From positions 1 through 50,412 of the forward strand of contig UQRR01000005.1 in NCBI GenBank assembly GCA_900543455.1: DNA of 50,412 bases, written 5' to 3'. The first letter of the stretch is position 1; each line of letters opens with the position of its first letter. The position numbers were made by a program, and so were the translations under genes. This document shows, in pieces, positions 40,001-46,952 of the stretch. The stretch comes from an uncultured Dialister sp. GTDB taxonomy: Bacteria; Bacillota; Negativicutes; Veillonellales; Dialisteraceae. The notes under the pieces were generated by a model that saw only the letters and a list, made by a program, of their open reading frames with translations, searched no databases and was not told where the DNA came from.

Positions 40001-40143
40001 CCGGCATAATTCACCACGCGCGCCGACCCCTGGATGTGCGACACGATGACCATCATCCAGACGATCAGCCCCATCAGGACCACTGCCAGCACTGCGATCA
40101 CGATGTGAGAGAGGCTGTATGTATTCTTCTCGTTGTTCTTCAT
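37012..40143 (-). CDS. Sensor protein with GGDEF domain and hybrid histidine kinase
   Basis: A 1043-residue membrane signalling protein. Order: membrane segment (about 10-33), extracytoplasmic PilJ-like sensor (VNYAGLVRGTTQRMVKMEI), second membrane segment (about 170-190), GGDEF domain with an intact GGDEF at 270-274 (RLGGDEFLMV), a PAS-like region (about 520-650), HisKA with His679 (MSHDIRTP), HATPase (NCIKYNKKGG, DTGIGM, GTGLGMA), and a receiver with Asp973 and Lys in HLTKP. The motif suggests c-di-GMP synthesis may be possible, but activity cannot be read from sequence. AGGGGA is 7 bases before the ATG at 40143; an open frame runs upstream into repeats and is not used. The receiver is close to that of the kinase at 23215-25271. 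Confidence 0.9.
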   Translation of the reverse strand: MKNNEKNTYSLSHIVIAVLAVVLMGLIVWMMVIVSHIQGSARVVNYAGLVRGTTQRMVKMEIAGERQDEMNREIEAYIHGLREGDDSLSLVRIPDADFQQKLTELNGYYLQVKQEIFHLRQTGKADSYLIAVSEQFFAICDEATALAEVYSEKQARDLSVLEKGITADIFVLMILIGFEFFKALKRLMQNSVLQKKAYLDEATGLPNKNKCEEILNAPAAVDVGVVSFDLNNLRRINDSQGHQAGDVYIRRFATALRVAVSEEHFVGRLGGDEFLMVTRGLSEAGMEALMGEVRAKLAEEAKEHPDTPLSYAAGYVLAKDYPEASMRELFAEADKHMYIHKNHVKRMEAEEERQMDFRLLKEVNRRGKNFAACLYCDLKMDAYRTIRAGTGFFLAAEGSYSGAVLQLAEEEIEGADRERIQSALSREALEKSLSHREDTLDLAFTPKAGLGFRRLFVMPVDFDEEGHLHHVLIAFQRIRQGEETLDAKKALSLYYEQLKQSILENDSYVDAMLDMADCIYMVDLTHDRLEKDIVLPGKEEAHARLFAASPLPCSYQAYCEAHMMQVTRPTQGCYRIAMTVKDLLKRFEAGERQFSAEYGIREKDGTIRWIRKWILMTRITVYDPDAGQDVPIVQAIVLLKDTTEMHAEDEQRQAKLQAALDEMSAANRVKTEFLSRMSHDIRTPLNGIIGLLRINEDHFDNKELVFENQKKMHVAAKHLLSLINDILQMSKLEAGGVTLSRERISMQEQRNDIRSIIHGRVVEAGLEWIDEVKEYAFPVPFVYGSPLHLRQIFLNILGNCIKYNKKGGRIMTKVEFLGTAGSRCTYRWTISDTGIGMSPEFLTHIFDPFTQERQDARSVYQGTGLGMAIVKRLIDAMEGTIEITSEEGKGSTFVITIPFEIAPAEDKKSQDKKSVNIEGLHLMVVEDNELNAEIAQMLLTDKGARVTLARDGKEAVELFEKKIPGTFDAILMDIMMPVMDGMTATRTIRSLSRADAKTIPIIAMTANAFDEDAKKCIAAGMNAHLTKPIEIDHFTEVLGQYCR

Positions 40144-40239
40144 TGATTTTCCCCTATTTTTCCAAGTGGTATTATATATTGCATTATATGATAAATGGCA
40201 GGAAATGAGAAGACACCGAGTTCCCCCGCGGGACGGAAA

Positions 40240-40925
40240 AAGAAGCCAGTAAAACGACAATACCGTCCCCCTCGCATAGTCATTTCGAGCGCAGCGAGAA
40301 ATCTTCCTTGCACAACGGCCAAGCGACGAGCGTGAGAGGAGGAGCAGCCGAAGCACCTATGCGATTTTATCATTACCTCATGAGTACAGAGTACCGCCAG
40401 GGCGTAAAAGATCCCTCGGCTCCGCTCGGGATGACGATACGAGAGAACGGGTGATCTCACATTCATTTCTATCCCGCTGCGGGAGACAACCTCCGCCCCT
40501 TCAGGGCGCCTCCTTTTCAGAAAGGAAAGGCCAAAAATGAGAGTACCGTTTTTCTCCCCATACCACAGCCTTCTCCACTTGGGGAAGGTGGCGAGCGAAA
40601 CGAGCCGGATAGGGTGCTGGCGGTATGAAAGCCCAAGAGAACGATCATCTCACATTCCCTTTCATTCCTTCACGTAGAAGGCTGCCCCTTCGGGGCAGAT
40701 CTATCCTCCGCCTTCGGCGCGCCCCTTCTTCAAAGGGCTACACAGCGGTCATGTAAAAACGCTGACTCTTCGCAAGGTCTCCTCCCCCATATCGTTATTT
40801 CGAGCAAAAGCAAAAAGCAGGAAATCCCGTATTCCATACGACACGGAATCACGGTATTTCCTGCTCCAAAGCACTAACCCAAGTCACTATTCACCGGTCA
40901 CCAGTCACTAGCCACCAGTCACTCA
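40240..40925. repeat. Repeat block between the 3D protein and the GGDEF kinase
   Basis: Includes REP-like palindromes, the empty MITE site (TA at 40358-40359) with flanks matching 36477-36563 and 36729-36815, a CCGGATAGGGTGCTGGCGG cassette with the GGCGAGCGAAACGAGCC hairpin variant (near 40590-40608), the cassette at 40649-40793 shared with 36338-36480, and GTGACTG/GTGGCTA units directly after the 3D-protein stop (40875-40923, sense on the minus strand). No gene is present. Confidence 0.8.
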
Positions 40926-42188
40926 TCTTACGAGATACACTTTGACGCGGCTCTTCGTCCCCCACTGGTAAGCCTGCTCGAGGTTGTCCACGCCGACATC
41001 GATGATATTTCCATGGATCGCACCCCCGATATCATCGCAGATAGCGTAACCATAGCCTTCGATGAAGACAATGCTGCCCAGCGGGATGACATTCGGATCG
41101 ACGGCGGCATGCCCCTTACCGGCGAATCCGCCCAGAGCAGTGTGCCCTTCACCGCCCCCGTCATAGGGCGTGTACGCAGTCGATCTCATGTGATAGGTCT
41201 TCGTATACCTGCCGCGGAAATAAGGCGCATTGTCCAAAGCATCCCAGACATCTTCATCTGCCACACCAGTGGTCTCAAGGCCTGTTTCATCCTGCAGCAT
41301 GCGGATGGCATCTGCCGTACCGGCGCCGAAGACACCGTCCACGACACCGGGATCGTAGCCATGCAGAAGAAGCTGATTCTGCAGACGGATGACTCTCTTT
41401 CCCTTAGCCCCCTCCGAGAGGATATAGTCTCCGGTCTGAGCTACATAGACTTCATTCAGCTTCGTGCGGGTCGCGCTGTTCACGCCGCCCGTGACGGAGA
41501 TCCCCTGCTCCTTCTGGAAAGCCGTGACCGCATCCTCGGTCTGCCCGCCATAGATGCCGTCCGCCTCCCCGTCAAGATAGCCGAGGCGTTTCAGCTTCCG
41601 CTGGATGGTCTTCACATCACTGCCGCGGTCGCCGACGCCATAAGATTCCCCGCCAGAGGAAATCACAGGCTCCGGCGTCCCGGCGCCGATCTCCCGAAGC
41701 GCACTGTAGGTCACTTCATCGATCGCACCGGATACAGGAAATCCGCAGGATTTCTGGAAATCCTTCACCGCCTTCACGGTATCTCCCCCATAAACGCCAT
41801 CGATGTCGCCTTTGAGCGAGCCGGCGGCTTTCAAACGCTGCTGCATATCGGAAATCACGTCTCCGCGATTTCCTTCTGCATACACGACACCCCCGCCATT
41901 CCTATAGCCTTCTCCTTCCGCACTACGGATAGCCTCTCTGGTCGCATCATCAGCGATACCGTTCGCGGTCAGGCCTTTATCTTTCTGAAACAAATAGACA
42001 GCTTCCTTTGTGGTGGAGCCATAGTCTCCATCCACGGTGCGGGCCAGATAACCGGCCGCTACCAGGGAATTCTGCAGGGCCGTCACATCGTCCCCGCTCA
42101 TCCCTGCGTGCAATGTTTCTGCAGAAGCCGGAACCATGGCAAGTACCCAAAGCGCCAGGATCGAGCTCCATTTGTAGATGGCACGCAT
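40923..42188 (-). CDS. Secreted peptidoglycan-binding protein with 3D domain
   Basis: A 421-residue exported protein: signal peptide (about 1-23, LALWVLAMVPASAETL), four peptidoglycan-binding type 1 repeats (starting near 26, 108, 185 and 258; each with a GxDG.YG.xT core such as VDGDYGSTTKEAVYLFQ), and a C-terminal 3D (Asp-Asp-Asp) domain with STAYTPYDGGGEG, VDPNVIPLGS and DDIGGAIHGNIIDV. The 3D domain resembles the lytic transglycosylase fold of MltA and resuscitation-promoting-type proteins, so a wall-cleaving role is likely; the Asp residues are kept. GGAGGTGA is about 6 bases before the ATG. It is monocistronic with its own promoter. Confidence 0.9.
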   Translation of the reverse strand: MRAIYKWSSILALWVLAMVPASAETLHAGMSGDDVTALQNSLVAAGYLARTVDGDYGSTTKEAVYLFQKDKGLTANGIADDATREAIRSAEGEGYRNGGGVVYAEGNRGDVISDMQQRLKAAGSLKGDIDGVYGGDTVKAVKDFQKSCGFPVSGAIDEVTYSALREIGAGTPEPVISSGGESYGVGDRGSDVKTIQRKLKRLGYLDGEADGIYGGQTEDAVTAFQKEQGISVTGGVNSATRTKLNEVYVAQTGDYILSEGAKGKRVIRLQNQLLLHGYDPGVVDGVFGAGTADAIRMLQDETGLETTGVADEDVWDALDNAPYFRGRYTKTYHMRSTAYTPYDGGGEGHTALGGFAGKGHAAVDPNVIPLGSIVFIEGYGYAICDDIGGAIHGNIIDVGVDNLEQAYQWGTKSRVKVYLVR

Positions 42189-42215
42189 GAATTATCACCT
42201 CCATAAACTTCCTGT

Positions 42216-42244
42216 ATTTTACCATTTTTCACCAAATTTGTAAA
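42216..42244 (-). promoter_or_regulatory. Promoter of the 3D-domain gene
   Basis: TTTACA (42239-42244) and TAAAAT (42216-42221) with a 17-base spacer in the minus direction, 28 bases upstream of the start codon. Confidence 0.75.
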
Positions 42245-42399
42245 AAATGAGGGGAAACCCTTTTGTTTTTAAGGAAATCCATGGAACTGCCGCGCGGTGC
42301 GAGGCGGTGTGAAAAAGCAGACAGCATCGGTGGGGAATGGGGATTCCTAAGGCGTTCTTTTCTAAGGAAATGGGAGCGTTTTGCAGAAAAAGTGGGGGG

Positions 42400-42662
42400 A
42401 GGGTTAAGGGTTAGCCCTTTGGGCGTGCTGCCCCTTGATTGCGAATGAAAGCCCTGCTCGAATGAGGAATTAGGAATGAGGAATTAGGAATGAAGGTGGC
42501 GGCTTCGCCGCGAATATATATGGGGCGATGCCCGAAGGCCGGAGGAAAGAAGTCAGAAGTCTAATGTCTAATGTCTAATGTCTAATGTCTAATGTCTAAT
42601 GTCTGATCCCTAATCCCTAGTCACTAATCCCTAGCTACCAGTCACCAGTCCCCAGTCACTCA
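42400..42662. repeat. Repeat block between the 3D-domain gene and 6S RNA
   Basis: A GGGCGTGCTGCCC cassette (42406-42452), a GGAATTA/GGAATGA 7-base array (42461-42493) abutting GGTGGCGGCTTCGCCGCG, a TGTCTAA array (about 42557-42602, six or more units) and then, read on the minus strand from the 6S terminator, GTGACTG, GGGACTG, GTGACTG, GTAGCTA, GGGATTA units (42605-42660). 42245-42399 holds nothing recognised. Confidence 0.8.
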
Positions 42663-42664
42663 AA

Positions 42665-42881
42665 CAAAAAAATACCGCCAAGTTTCCTTGACGGTATCTG
42701 ATCTCAATCCCCACCATGTCGTTAAAGCCGGATTTTGAGTCTGCGTATTTGCAGGTGGGTGCTCTCATGATGAACTTCATCTGTCCCCGTGAAGAGGCAT
42801 AGATTCCATCCACAATTCCGAACTCCCTCAATAAAGGTATCGGTTCAAAATATGAAGCCGCACGTGCACAGCAGGGTTGTT
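42665..42881 (-). ncRNA. ssrS: 6S RNA
   Basis: 6S RNA binds the housekeeping RNA polymerase holoenzyme by mimicking an open promoter. On the minus strand the closing stem is CCCTGCTGTG with CATGGTGGGG, all ten positions paired with wobbles. Inside lie the Firmicutes-type landmarks TTTTGAACCGATACC, CTATGCCTC and GAGCACCCACCTGC, and TTTTGA pairs with TCAAAA on the 3' side. The RNA ends in a terminator (stem 42672-42697, loop GAAA, then T7). A promoter with 17-base spacing precedes it. Landmarks are from memory of clostridial 6S sequences; a covariance search would settle it. The length, about 215 nt with the terminator, fits. Confidence 0.8.
42666..42697 (-). terminator. Terminator of 6S RNA
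   Basis: On the minus strand ATACCGTCAAG, GAAA loop, CTTGGCGGTAT and seven T. Confidence 0.9.
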
Positions 42882-42887
42882 ACATAT

Positions 42888-42916
42888 AGTGTAGCAAATT
42901 TGCCTGAGATTTACAA
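42888..42916 (-). promoter_or_regulatory. 6S RNA promoter
   Basis: TTGTAA (42911-42916) and TACACT (42888-42893), spacer 17 bases; the predicted start is about 42881. Confidence 0.7.
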
Positions 42917-42944
42917 GAAGTTTATGTGAAATTGTCGGGATTAG

Positions 42945-43330
42945 CAGTGACTAGTGGCTGGGGACTGGGGATTGGGAATTCCCAAGAAGTGGAATAGCCC
43001 CATGGAGAAGAGGCGTACCAAAGGCGTAGGATGGATGTGCCGCGTAGCGGCACCCTTCTACATAGCGATAATCAGGCCGTCTGTTCCAGACGTTCTACGG
43101 TCTATTCCACATTTTCCGTTTCTCATTCTGCAAAATCCTGCCTCTTCGAGGCAGTCTATCCCCTGCCCTTCGGGCACCCCCTTCTTCAAGGGGGTACGCG
43201 TTTTACGTTTATTTCAATACTCCGCGGCGCTTCTGATTTTTATGCGCCGCACCACCATTTCGCATTTCTAATTTCTCATTCAAGAGAGGCCTTCATCCCC
43301 AATCAAAGGGCAGCACGCCCCACGGGCTAA
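42945..43330. repeat. Repeat block between 6S RNA and serS
   Basis: A GTGACTA/GTGGCTG/GGGACTG/GGGATTG array on the plus strand (42948-42978, an exception to the usual orientation), a 218-bp module (42993-43210) repeated at 47611-47829 with nearly 90% identity, the inverted GCGGCGC hairpin with CACCACC (43226-43255), a TTTCGCA/TTTCTAA/TTTCTCA array (43255-43281) and a GGGCAGCACGCCC cassette (43308-43320). No gene. Confidence 0.8.
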
Positions 43331-43333
43331 TCC

Positions 43334-44638
43334 TTATTCCCCTTTGGAGCTCTTGAAGGCTTCTCTTTTGCCGATGACGGTCACGCCATTCATGTACGGT
43401 ACGAGGACATCCGGGACGCGGATGGTGCCGTCAGCCTGCTGGTAGTTTTCCATGATAGCAGCGACAGTACGGCCGACAGCGAGGCCGGAGCCATTCAGCG
43501 TATGGACGAATTCCGGTTTCGCACCCGGCGTTCTGCGGAAGCGGATATTCGCGCGGCGTGCCTGGAAATCGAGGCAGTTCGAGCAGGAGGAGATCTCTCT
43601 GTACTTATTCTGTGCCGGCATCCAGACTTCGATATCATAGGTCTTCGCAGAGGAGAAGCCGATATCACCGGTGCAGAGGCAGACAACATGGTACGGGATC
43701 TCGAGCAGCTGGAGGATCTTTTCCGCTTCTGCCGTCAGAGATTCCAACTCATCCCAGCTGTCTTCCGGCTTGCAGTACTTCACCATTTCTACTTTATGGA
43801 ACTGGTGCTGGCGGATGAGGCCGCGGGTATCTTTACCGGCAGAGCCCGCTTCTTTACGGAAGCACGGGGTGAGCGCCGTCAGATGGACAGGCAGCAGCGC
43901 GCCATCGAGGATTTCGCCGGAGAAATAATTCGTCAGCGGCACTTCCGCAGTAGGCGTCATATACATACTTTCGCCTTCGACTTTGTACATATCATCGGCG
44001 AATTTCGGCAGCTGCCCGGTGCCCTGCATAGACTTGCCGTTGATGATGTAAGGCGGGATGACTTCGGTGTAGTCATTCTGCTGTGTATGCACATCGAGCA
44101 TGAAGTTGTATACCGCTCTTTCGAGGCGGGCTGCCTGCGAGAGGTAGAAATAGAAACGCGCGCCGGAGACCTTCCCCGCTCTTTCTGCATCAAGGATGCC
44201 GAGGGTGTCGCCGAGCTCATAGTGGGCCTTGATCGGGAAATCAAAGGTCGGGATTTCACCCCATTTGCGGACTTCCGGATTTTCGCTGTCATCTTTGCCG
44301 ACCGGGACAGACTTGTCGCACATATTCGGGATATGGAGAAGCAGTTCATTCAGCTTCGCTTCGACTTCACCGAGTTCCTTATCGATGGCGGAAATCTTCT
44401 GTCCGACTTCTCTCATGCGAGCGATAGCATCTGCCGCATCTTCGCCATTCTTCTTCGCCATCGCGATCTTCTTGGATTCTGCATTCTTTTCGCTCTTCAG
44501 CGCTTCGGTATCGCGCAGGAGTTCTCTTCTCTTGCCATCCAGTGCGAGGACTTCGTCCAGATCGAATGGATTGTGACGGTTGACGAGGTTCTGCTTCACT
44601 TCGTCTGCGTGTTCTCTGATGAATTTCATGTCTAACAT
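43334..44638 (-). CDS. serS: Seryl-tRNA synthetase
   Basis: Class II synthetase that charges tRNA-Ser. The 434-residue protein has the N-terminal coiled-coil tRNA-binding arm (about 30-105, rich in Lys, Glu and Ala), motif 2 with FRKEAGSAGKDTRGLIRQHQFHK split around the conserved Arg, ISSCSNCLDFQARR, and motif 3 NGSGLAVGRTVAAIMEN. GGGAGCG stands before the ATG at 44638. Expression is controlled by the T-box at 44872-45073; a 230-bp repeat segment lies between the T-box terminator and the start codon. Confidence 0.97.
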   Translation of the reverse strand: MLDMKFIREHADEVKQNLVNRHNPFDLDEVLALDGKRRELLRDTEALKSEKNAESKKIAMAKKNGEDAADAIARMREVGQKISAIDKELGEVEAKLNELLLHIPNMCDKSVPVGKDDSENPEVRKWGEIPTFDFPIKAHYELGDTLGILDAERAGKVSGARFYFYLSQAARLERAVYNFMLDVHTQQNDYTEVIPPYIINGKSMQGTGQLPKFADDMYKVEGESMYMTPTAEVPLTNYFSGEILDGALLPVHLTALTPCFRKEAGSAGKDTRGLIRQHQFHKVEMVKYCKPEDSWDELESLTAEAEKILQLLEIPYHVVCLCTGDIGFSSAKTYDIEVWMPAQNKYREISSCSNCLDFQARRANIRFRRTPGAKPEFVHTLNGSGLAVGRTVAAIMENYQQADGTIRVPDVLVPYMNGVTVIGKREAFKSSKGE

Positions 44639-44667
44639 AGTATCGCTCCCTTTAGGAAATATAAAAA

Positions 44668-44862
44668 ACAGGTTCAGGGTTCAGGTTGATGGGTTCAAGA
44701 TGGTGGTGCGGCACATGATTATATGGAAACGCCGCAGAGTATACTTAGCCTTCCCCTCTAGGGGAAGGTGCCCCGAAGGGGCGGATAGGGTGACTATGGT
44801 ATGAAAGATCGATGAACGGATGTCTAATAGTTCCTAATCCCTAGTCACCAGTCACCCAAACC
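44668..44862. repeat. Repeats inside the serS leader
   Basis: A GGTTCAG array (about 44670-44697) abuts GGTGGTGCGGCAC, the hairpin closes with CGCCGCAGAG; then a CCTTCCCCTCTAGGGGAAGG hairpin with GCCCCGAAGGGGC, and GTGACTG/GTGACTA/GGGATTA units (44830-44861, sense on the minus strand) right after the T-box terminator. All of this is part of the serS mRNA leader when the T-box reads through. Confidence 0.8.
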
Positions 44863-44871
44863 AAAGCAAAT

Positions 44872-45073
44872 AAAAAGACTTCTTCCCTCCATGGGACGAA
44901 GTCATCGCGGTGCCACCCAATTTGCATAAGCCAGCTCATAGCTGATATCGGCTGCCTGCCGTCCGATTCTTCATCGGCCGCTCCTGAGTGGAAACTTTCT
45001 CATCTGCCAGGGCTCTCACCAGCCGCCCTGTCTCTGAAAGACATCTGAAAAAGATTTTCTCTTTCCCTGCGTT
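44872..45073 (-). promoter_or_regulatory. T-box leader of serS
   Basis: On the minus strand GGGTGGCACCGCG (44906-44918) is the T-box sequence that pairs with uncharged tRNA's CCA end. It is followed by the terminator GACTTC-TCCC ... GGGA-GAAGTC and T5 (44872-44903). Upstream is a Stem I-like region with GGCTGGTGAGAGCC, and a stem III pair AGCCGATATCAGC/GAGCTGGCTT. A TCC at 44990-44992 followed by A is a plausible serine specifier. Low charging of tRNA-Ser would allow read-through into serS. Confidence 0.9.
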
Positions 45074-45079
45074 ATTAGT

Positions 45080-45108
45080 ATTATAGCGAGTTCGTCAGTG
45101 TTTTGCAA
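45080..45108 (-). promoter_or_regulatory. serS promoter
   Basis: TTGCAA (45103-45108) and a perfect TATAAT (45080-45085) with a 17-base spacer on the minus strand, just upstream of the T-box leader. Confidence 0.85.
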
Positions 45109-45117
45109 TAGGAAAAA

Positions 45118-45462
45118 GGGTTCAGAGTTCAGGGTTCAGGGTTCAGGGTTCAGGGTTCAGGGTTGTGGTGGCGGCTTCGCCGCAAATATATATGGGGCGA
45201 TGCCCGAAGGTTTGCGGGTGGCAGGTTCCCCTCGTATCGCCAGCCTTCCCCGCGTGGGGAAGGTGCCCCGTAGGGGCGGATAGGGCACTGGCGGTATGAA
45301 AGACTGATGAGGGAAGCGGAGAAGTGCGCGGCACATGTGGGGAAAGCGTGAGTCCCTGACCGCGAATGACAAAGATTTCTCGCTTCGCTCGAAATGACGA
45401 TACGAGGATGAGGATCATTCAACATCATTTTTTACCGCTATGGGGATCCATCCTCCGCCTTC
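45118..45462 (+). repeat. About 340-bp composite repeat, copy 1
   Basis: GGTTCAG array (six units, 45118-45164), GTGGTGGCGGCTTCGCCGC and GGGGCGATGCCCGAAGG hairpins, a CCTTCCCCGCGTGGGGAAGG hairpin, GCCCCGTAGGGGC (45265-45277), a 90-bp unique segment, a REP-like palindrome (near 45374-45402) and the start of a CCATCCTCCGCCTTCGGCGC cassette. A second copy (50078-50412) is almost identical, and a third, shorter copy lies at 46953-47230. Confidence 0.88.
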
Positions 45463-45880
45463 GGCGCGCCCCTTCTTCAAGGGGCTGCTCAGCTGTCATG
45501 CAAAAGCACTGCCCCGAGCGCCACCGATAAAGGCTACAAAATGAGAATACCGCTTCCCCCGCATCAAAAGCCTTCCTCTCGAGGGGAAGGCAAAGAGGAG
45601 GCGACTTCGCCGCCCCAAAAAGAAGCCAACCCCGCCTCGCTGCGCTCGGCAGCCCCTTCCAAGGGAAGGAGGTGCCCCGAAGGGGCGGAGGTTGGGTGAG
45701 GAAATGGTGTATGTGAGGAAATCTGTAGCACCGCATCAGCAAGACATCATTTTCCCGTCACCGCATGCATGCCGATAAGCGTTGTGCAATCAAGATCCCT
45801 CCACTTCGGTCGGGATGACGATACGGGGGAAAATGTCTAATGTCTCTCAGTCTCTTAGTCTCTCAGTCACCAGTCACTAT
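45463..45880. repeat. Further repeat modules between serS leader and nudix gene
   Basis: CCTTCTTCAAGGGGCTGCTC cassette, CCTTCCTCTCGAGGGGAAGG hairpin, GCCTCGCTGCGCTCGGC, GTGCCCCGAAGGGGC, a REP-like palindrome (about 45800-45825), TGTCTAA/TGTCTCT units and AGTCTCTC/AGTCACC units (45836-45878; read on the minus strand they follow the nudix terminator). No gene is supported. Confidence 0.75.
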
Positions 45881-45883
45881 AAA

Positions 45884-45914
45884 TAAAAAAGCGGCGCTCA
45901 TATGCTGGCGCCGC
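45884..45914 (-). terminator. Terminator of dut-nudix, a member of the GC hairpin family
   Basis: On the minus strand GCGGCGC, a 10-base loop, GCGCCGC and six T. The arms are the same as those of the dispersed GCGGCGC hairpin module, and a TTTCTAA-type array lies next to it on the side of the gene. Confidence 0.88.
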
Positions 45915-45916
45915 TC

Positions 45917-45957
45917 CTTCATTTCGCATTTCTAATTTCTCATTTCTAATTTTTTCC
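45917..45957. repeat. TTTCTAA/TTTCTCA array reaching into the nudix gene
   Basis: Units CATTTCG, CATTTCT, AATTTCT, CATTTCT and AATTTTT with a 7-base period. The array crosses the nudix stop codon at 45932 and encodes its last residues. Confidence 0.8.
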
Positions 45958-46474
45958 TCGCCATGGCGAGAGCCGCGAGGGTCTTCGCATCGTAGATTTC
46001 TCCGCGATCCACCATCTCATAGACCTTTTCAATGGGAAGGCGGATGACATCCAGAAATTCATCCTGATCAAGATGCTGATGGGACTTCACCAGATGGTCG
46101 GCGAGGTAGAGGTGGATGGTCTCATTGCAGAATCCCGGCGTGGTGTAGACGTAGCCGAGCTTTTCCATGTGCTCCGTCTTGTAGCCGGTTTCTTCCGTGA
46201 GTTCCCTTGCCGCACAGGTATCGGGGTCTTCTCCCCCATCGAGTTTGCCGGCTGGGATTTCCAGAAGCGGCTGCTCGACCGCATAGCGATACTGACGGAC
46301 GAAGAGGATCTCTCCCTCCTCAGTGACAGGGATGATGGCGGACGCCCCCGGATGCAGGACGACCTCCCGCGTGGTTCTGTGCCCATGGATTTCCACTTCA
46401 TCATCGAAGACATGCAGCATCCGCCCCTCGAAGGCGGGCGCGCGATGGATCAGCTTTTCTTTTTCTATGCTCAT
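45932..46474 (-). CDS. NUDIX hydrolase, probable ADP-ribose pyrophosphatase
   Basis: Hydrolyses a nucleoside diphosphate derivative, most likely ADP-ribose. The 180-residue protein has a full Nudix box at 76-98 (G76, E82, REL at 90-92, EE, TGY), and the upstream RQYRYAVEQPLLEIPAG stretch that is typical of the ADP-ribose pyrophosphatase group. It overlaps dut by 4 bases (ATGA). The last residues KLEMRN and the stop come from a 7-base repeat array. The substrate is inferred from family likeness only. Confidence 0.9.
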   Translation of the reverse strand: MSIEKEKLIHRAPAFEGRMLHVFDDEVEIHGHRTTREVVLHPGASAIIPVTEEGEILFVRQYRYAVEQPLLEIPAGKLDGGEDPDTCAARELTEETGYKTEHMEKLGYVYTTPGFCNETIHLYLADHLVKSHQHLDQDEFLDVIRLPIEKVYEMVDRGEIYDAKTLAALAMARKKLEMRN

Positions 46475-46923
46475 TTCACACCTGTGCTTCCTACGCCGCC
46501 GGTGCGTACACCTTCAGCATGGTCATCGTCCGTGGTGAGGTATTTCGTGAAGATCCCCTGCGCCACGCGATCGCCTTTATTCACATGGAATGGTTCATCC
46601 TTCGTATTATAGACAGCGACCATGAGATGCCCTTCGTTGTCCTCATTATTGTAATAGTCCGCATCGATAATGCCGGTGCTGTTCGCAAGGAAGAGCCCTT
46701 TCTTGATCGCCATGCTCGAACGGATGAAAATAGCGAGGTATTCGTCATCTTTCATATACGCTTTCAGCCCGGTCTTGATGAGCGTCACCTGATGCGGGAT
46801 AAGATCGATGTCTTCGCCGCATTCGATGTCATAGCCGGCACTCTTTTCCGTTTTTCTTTCCGGCAGATGAATATCTTTTCCCTGCCATGTGGACAGGATT
46901 TCAAAACCTCTTGTTTTTGTCAT
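46471..46923 (-). CDS. dut: dUTP diphosphatase
   Basis: Cleaves dUTP to dUMP and pyrophosphate, limiting uracil in DNA. The 150-residue protein shows the five trimeric dUTPase motifs: AGYDIEC, RSS, GIIDADYYNN, KGDRVAQGIF and the C-terminal RTGGVGSTG. The Asp-rich insert YYNNEDNEGHLMV is typical of the clostridial type. AAGGAG stands 10 bases before the ATG. It is translationally coupled to the downstream nudix gene, another nucleotide-cleaning enzyme. In some Firmicutes the family is annotated dUTPase-like; all motifs are present here. Confidence 0.93.
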   Translation of the reverse strand: MTKTRGFEILSTWQGKDIHLPERKTEKSAGYDIECGEDIDLIPHQVTLIKTGLKAYMKDDEYLAIFIRSSMAIKKGLFLANSTGIIDADYYNNEDNEGHLMVAVYNTKDEPFHVNKGDRVAQGIFTKYLTTDDDHAEGVRTGGVGSTGVK

Positions 46924-46952
46924 AGAATTTGTTCTCCTTGTAGAAATGAGAT

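Noticed and set aside
42553..42605. Tandem TGTCTAA units considered as a CRISPR array
   Set aside because: The unit is 7 bases with no spacers; no cas genes are near.
42631..42831. A 66-codon minus-strand open frame
   Set aside because: It lies within the 6S RNA and continues through its terminator into a repeat array.
45118..45450. Small open frames in the repeat blocks, e.g. those reading PTGHLPHAGKAGDTR
   Set aside because: They are translations of dispersed non-coding repeats that occur several times in the window in different frames.
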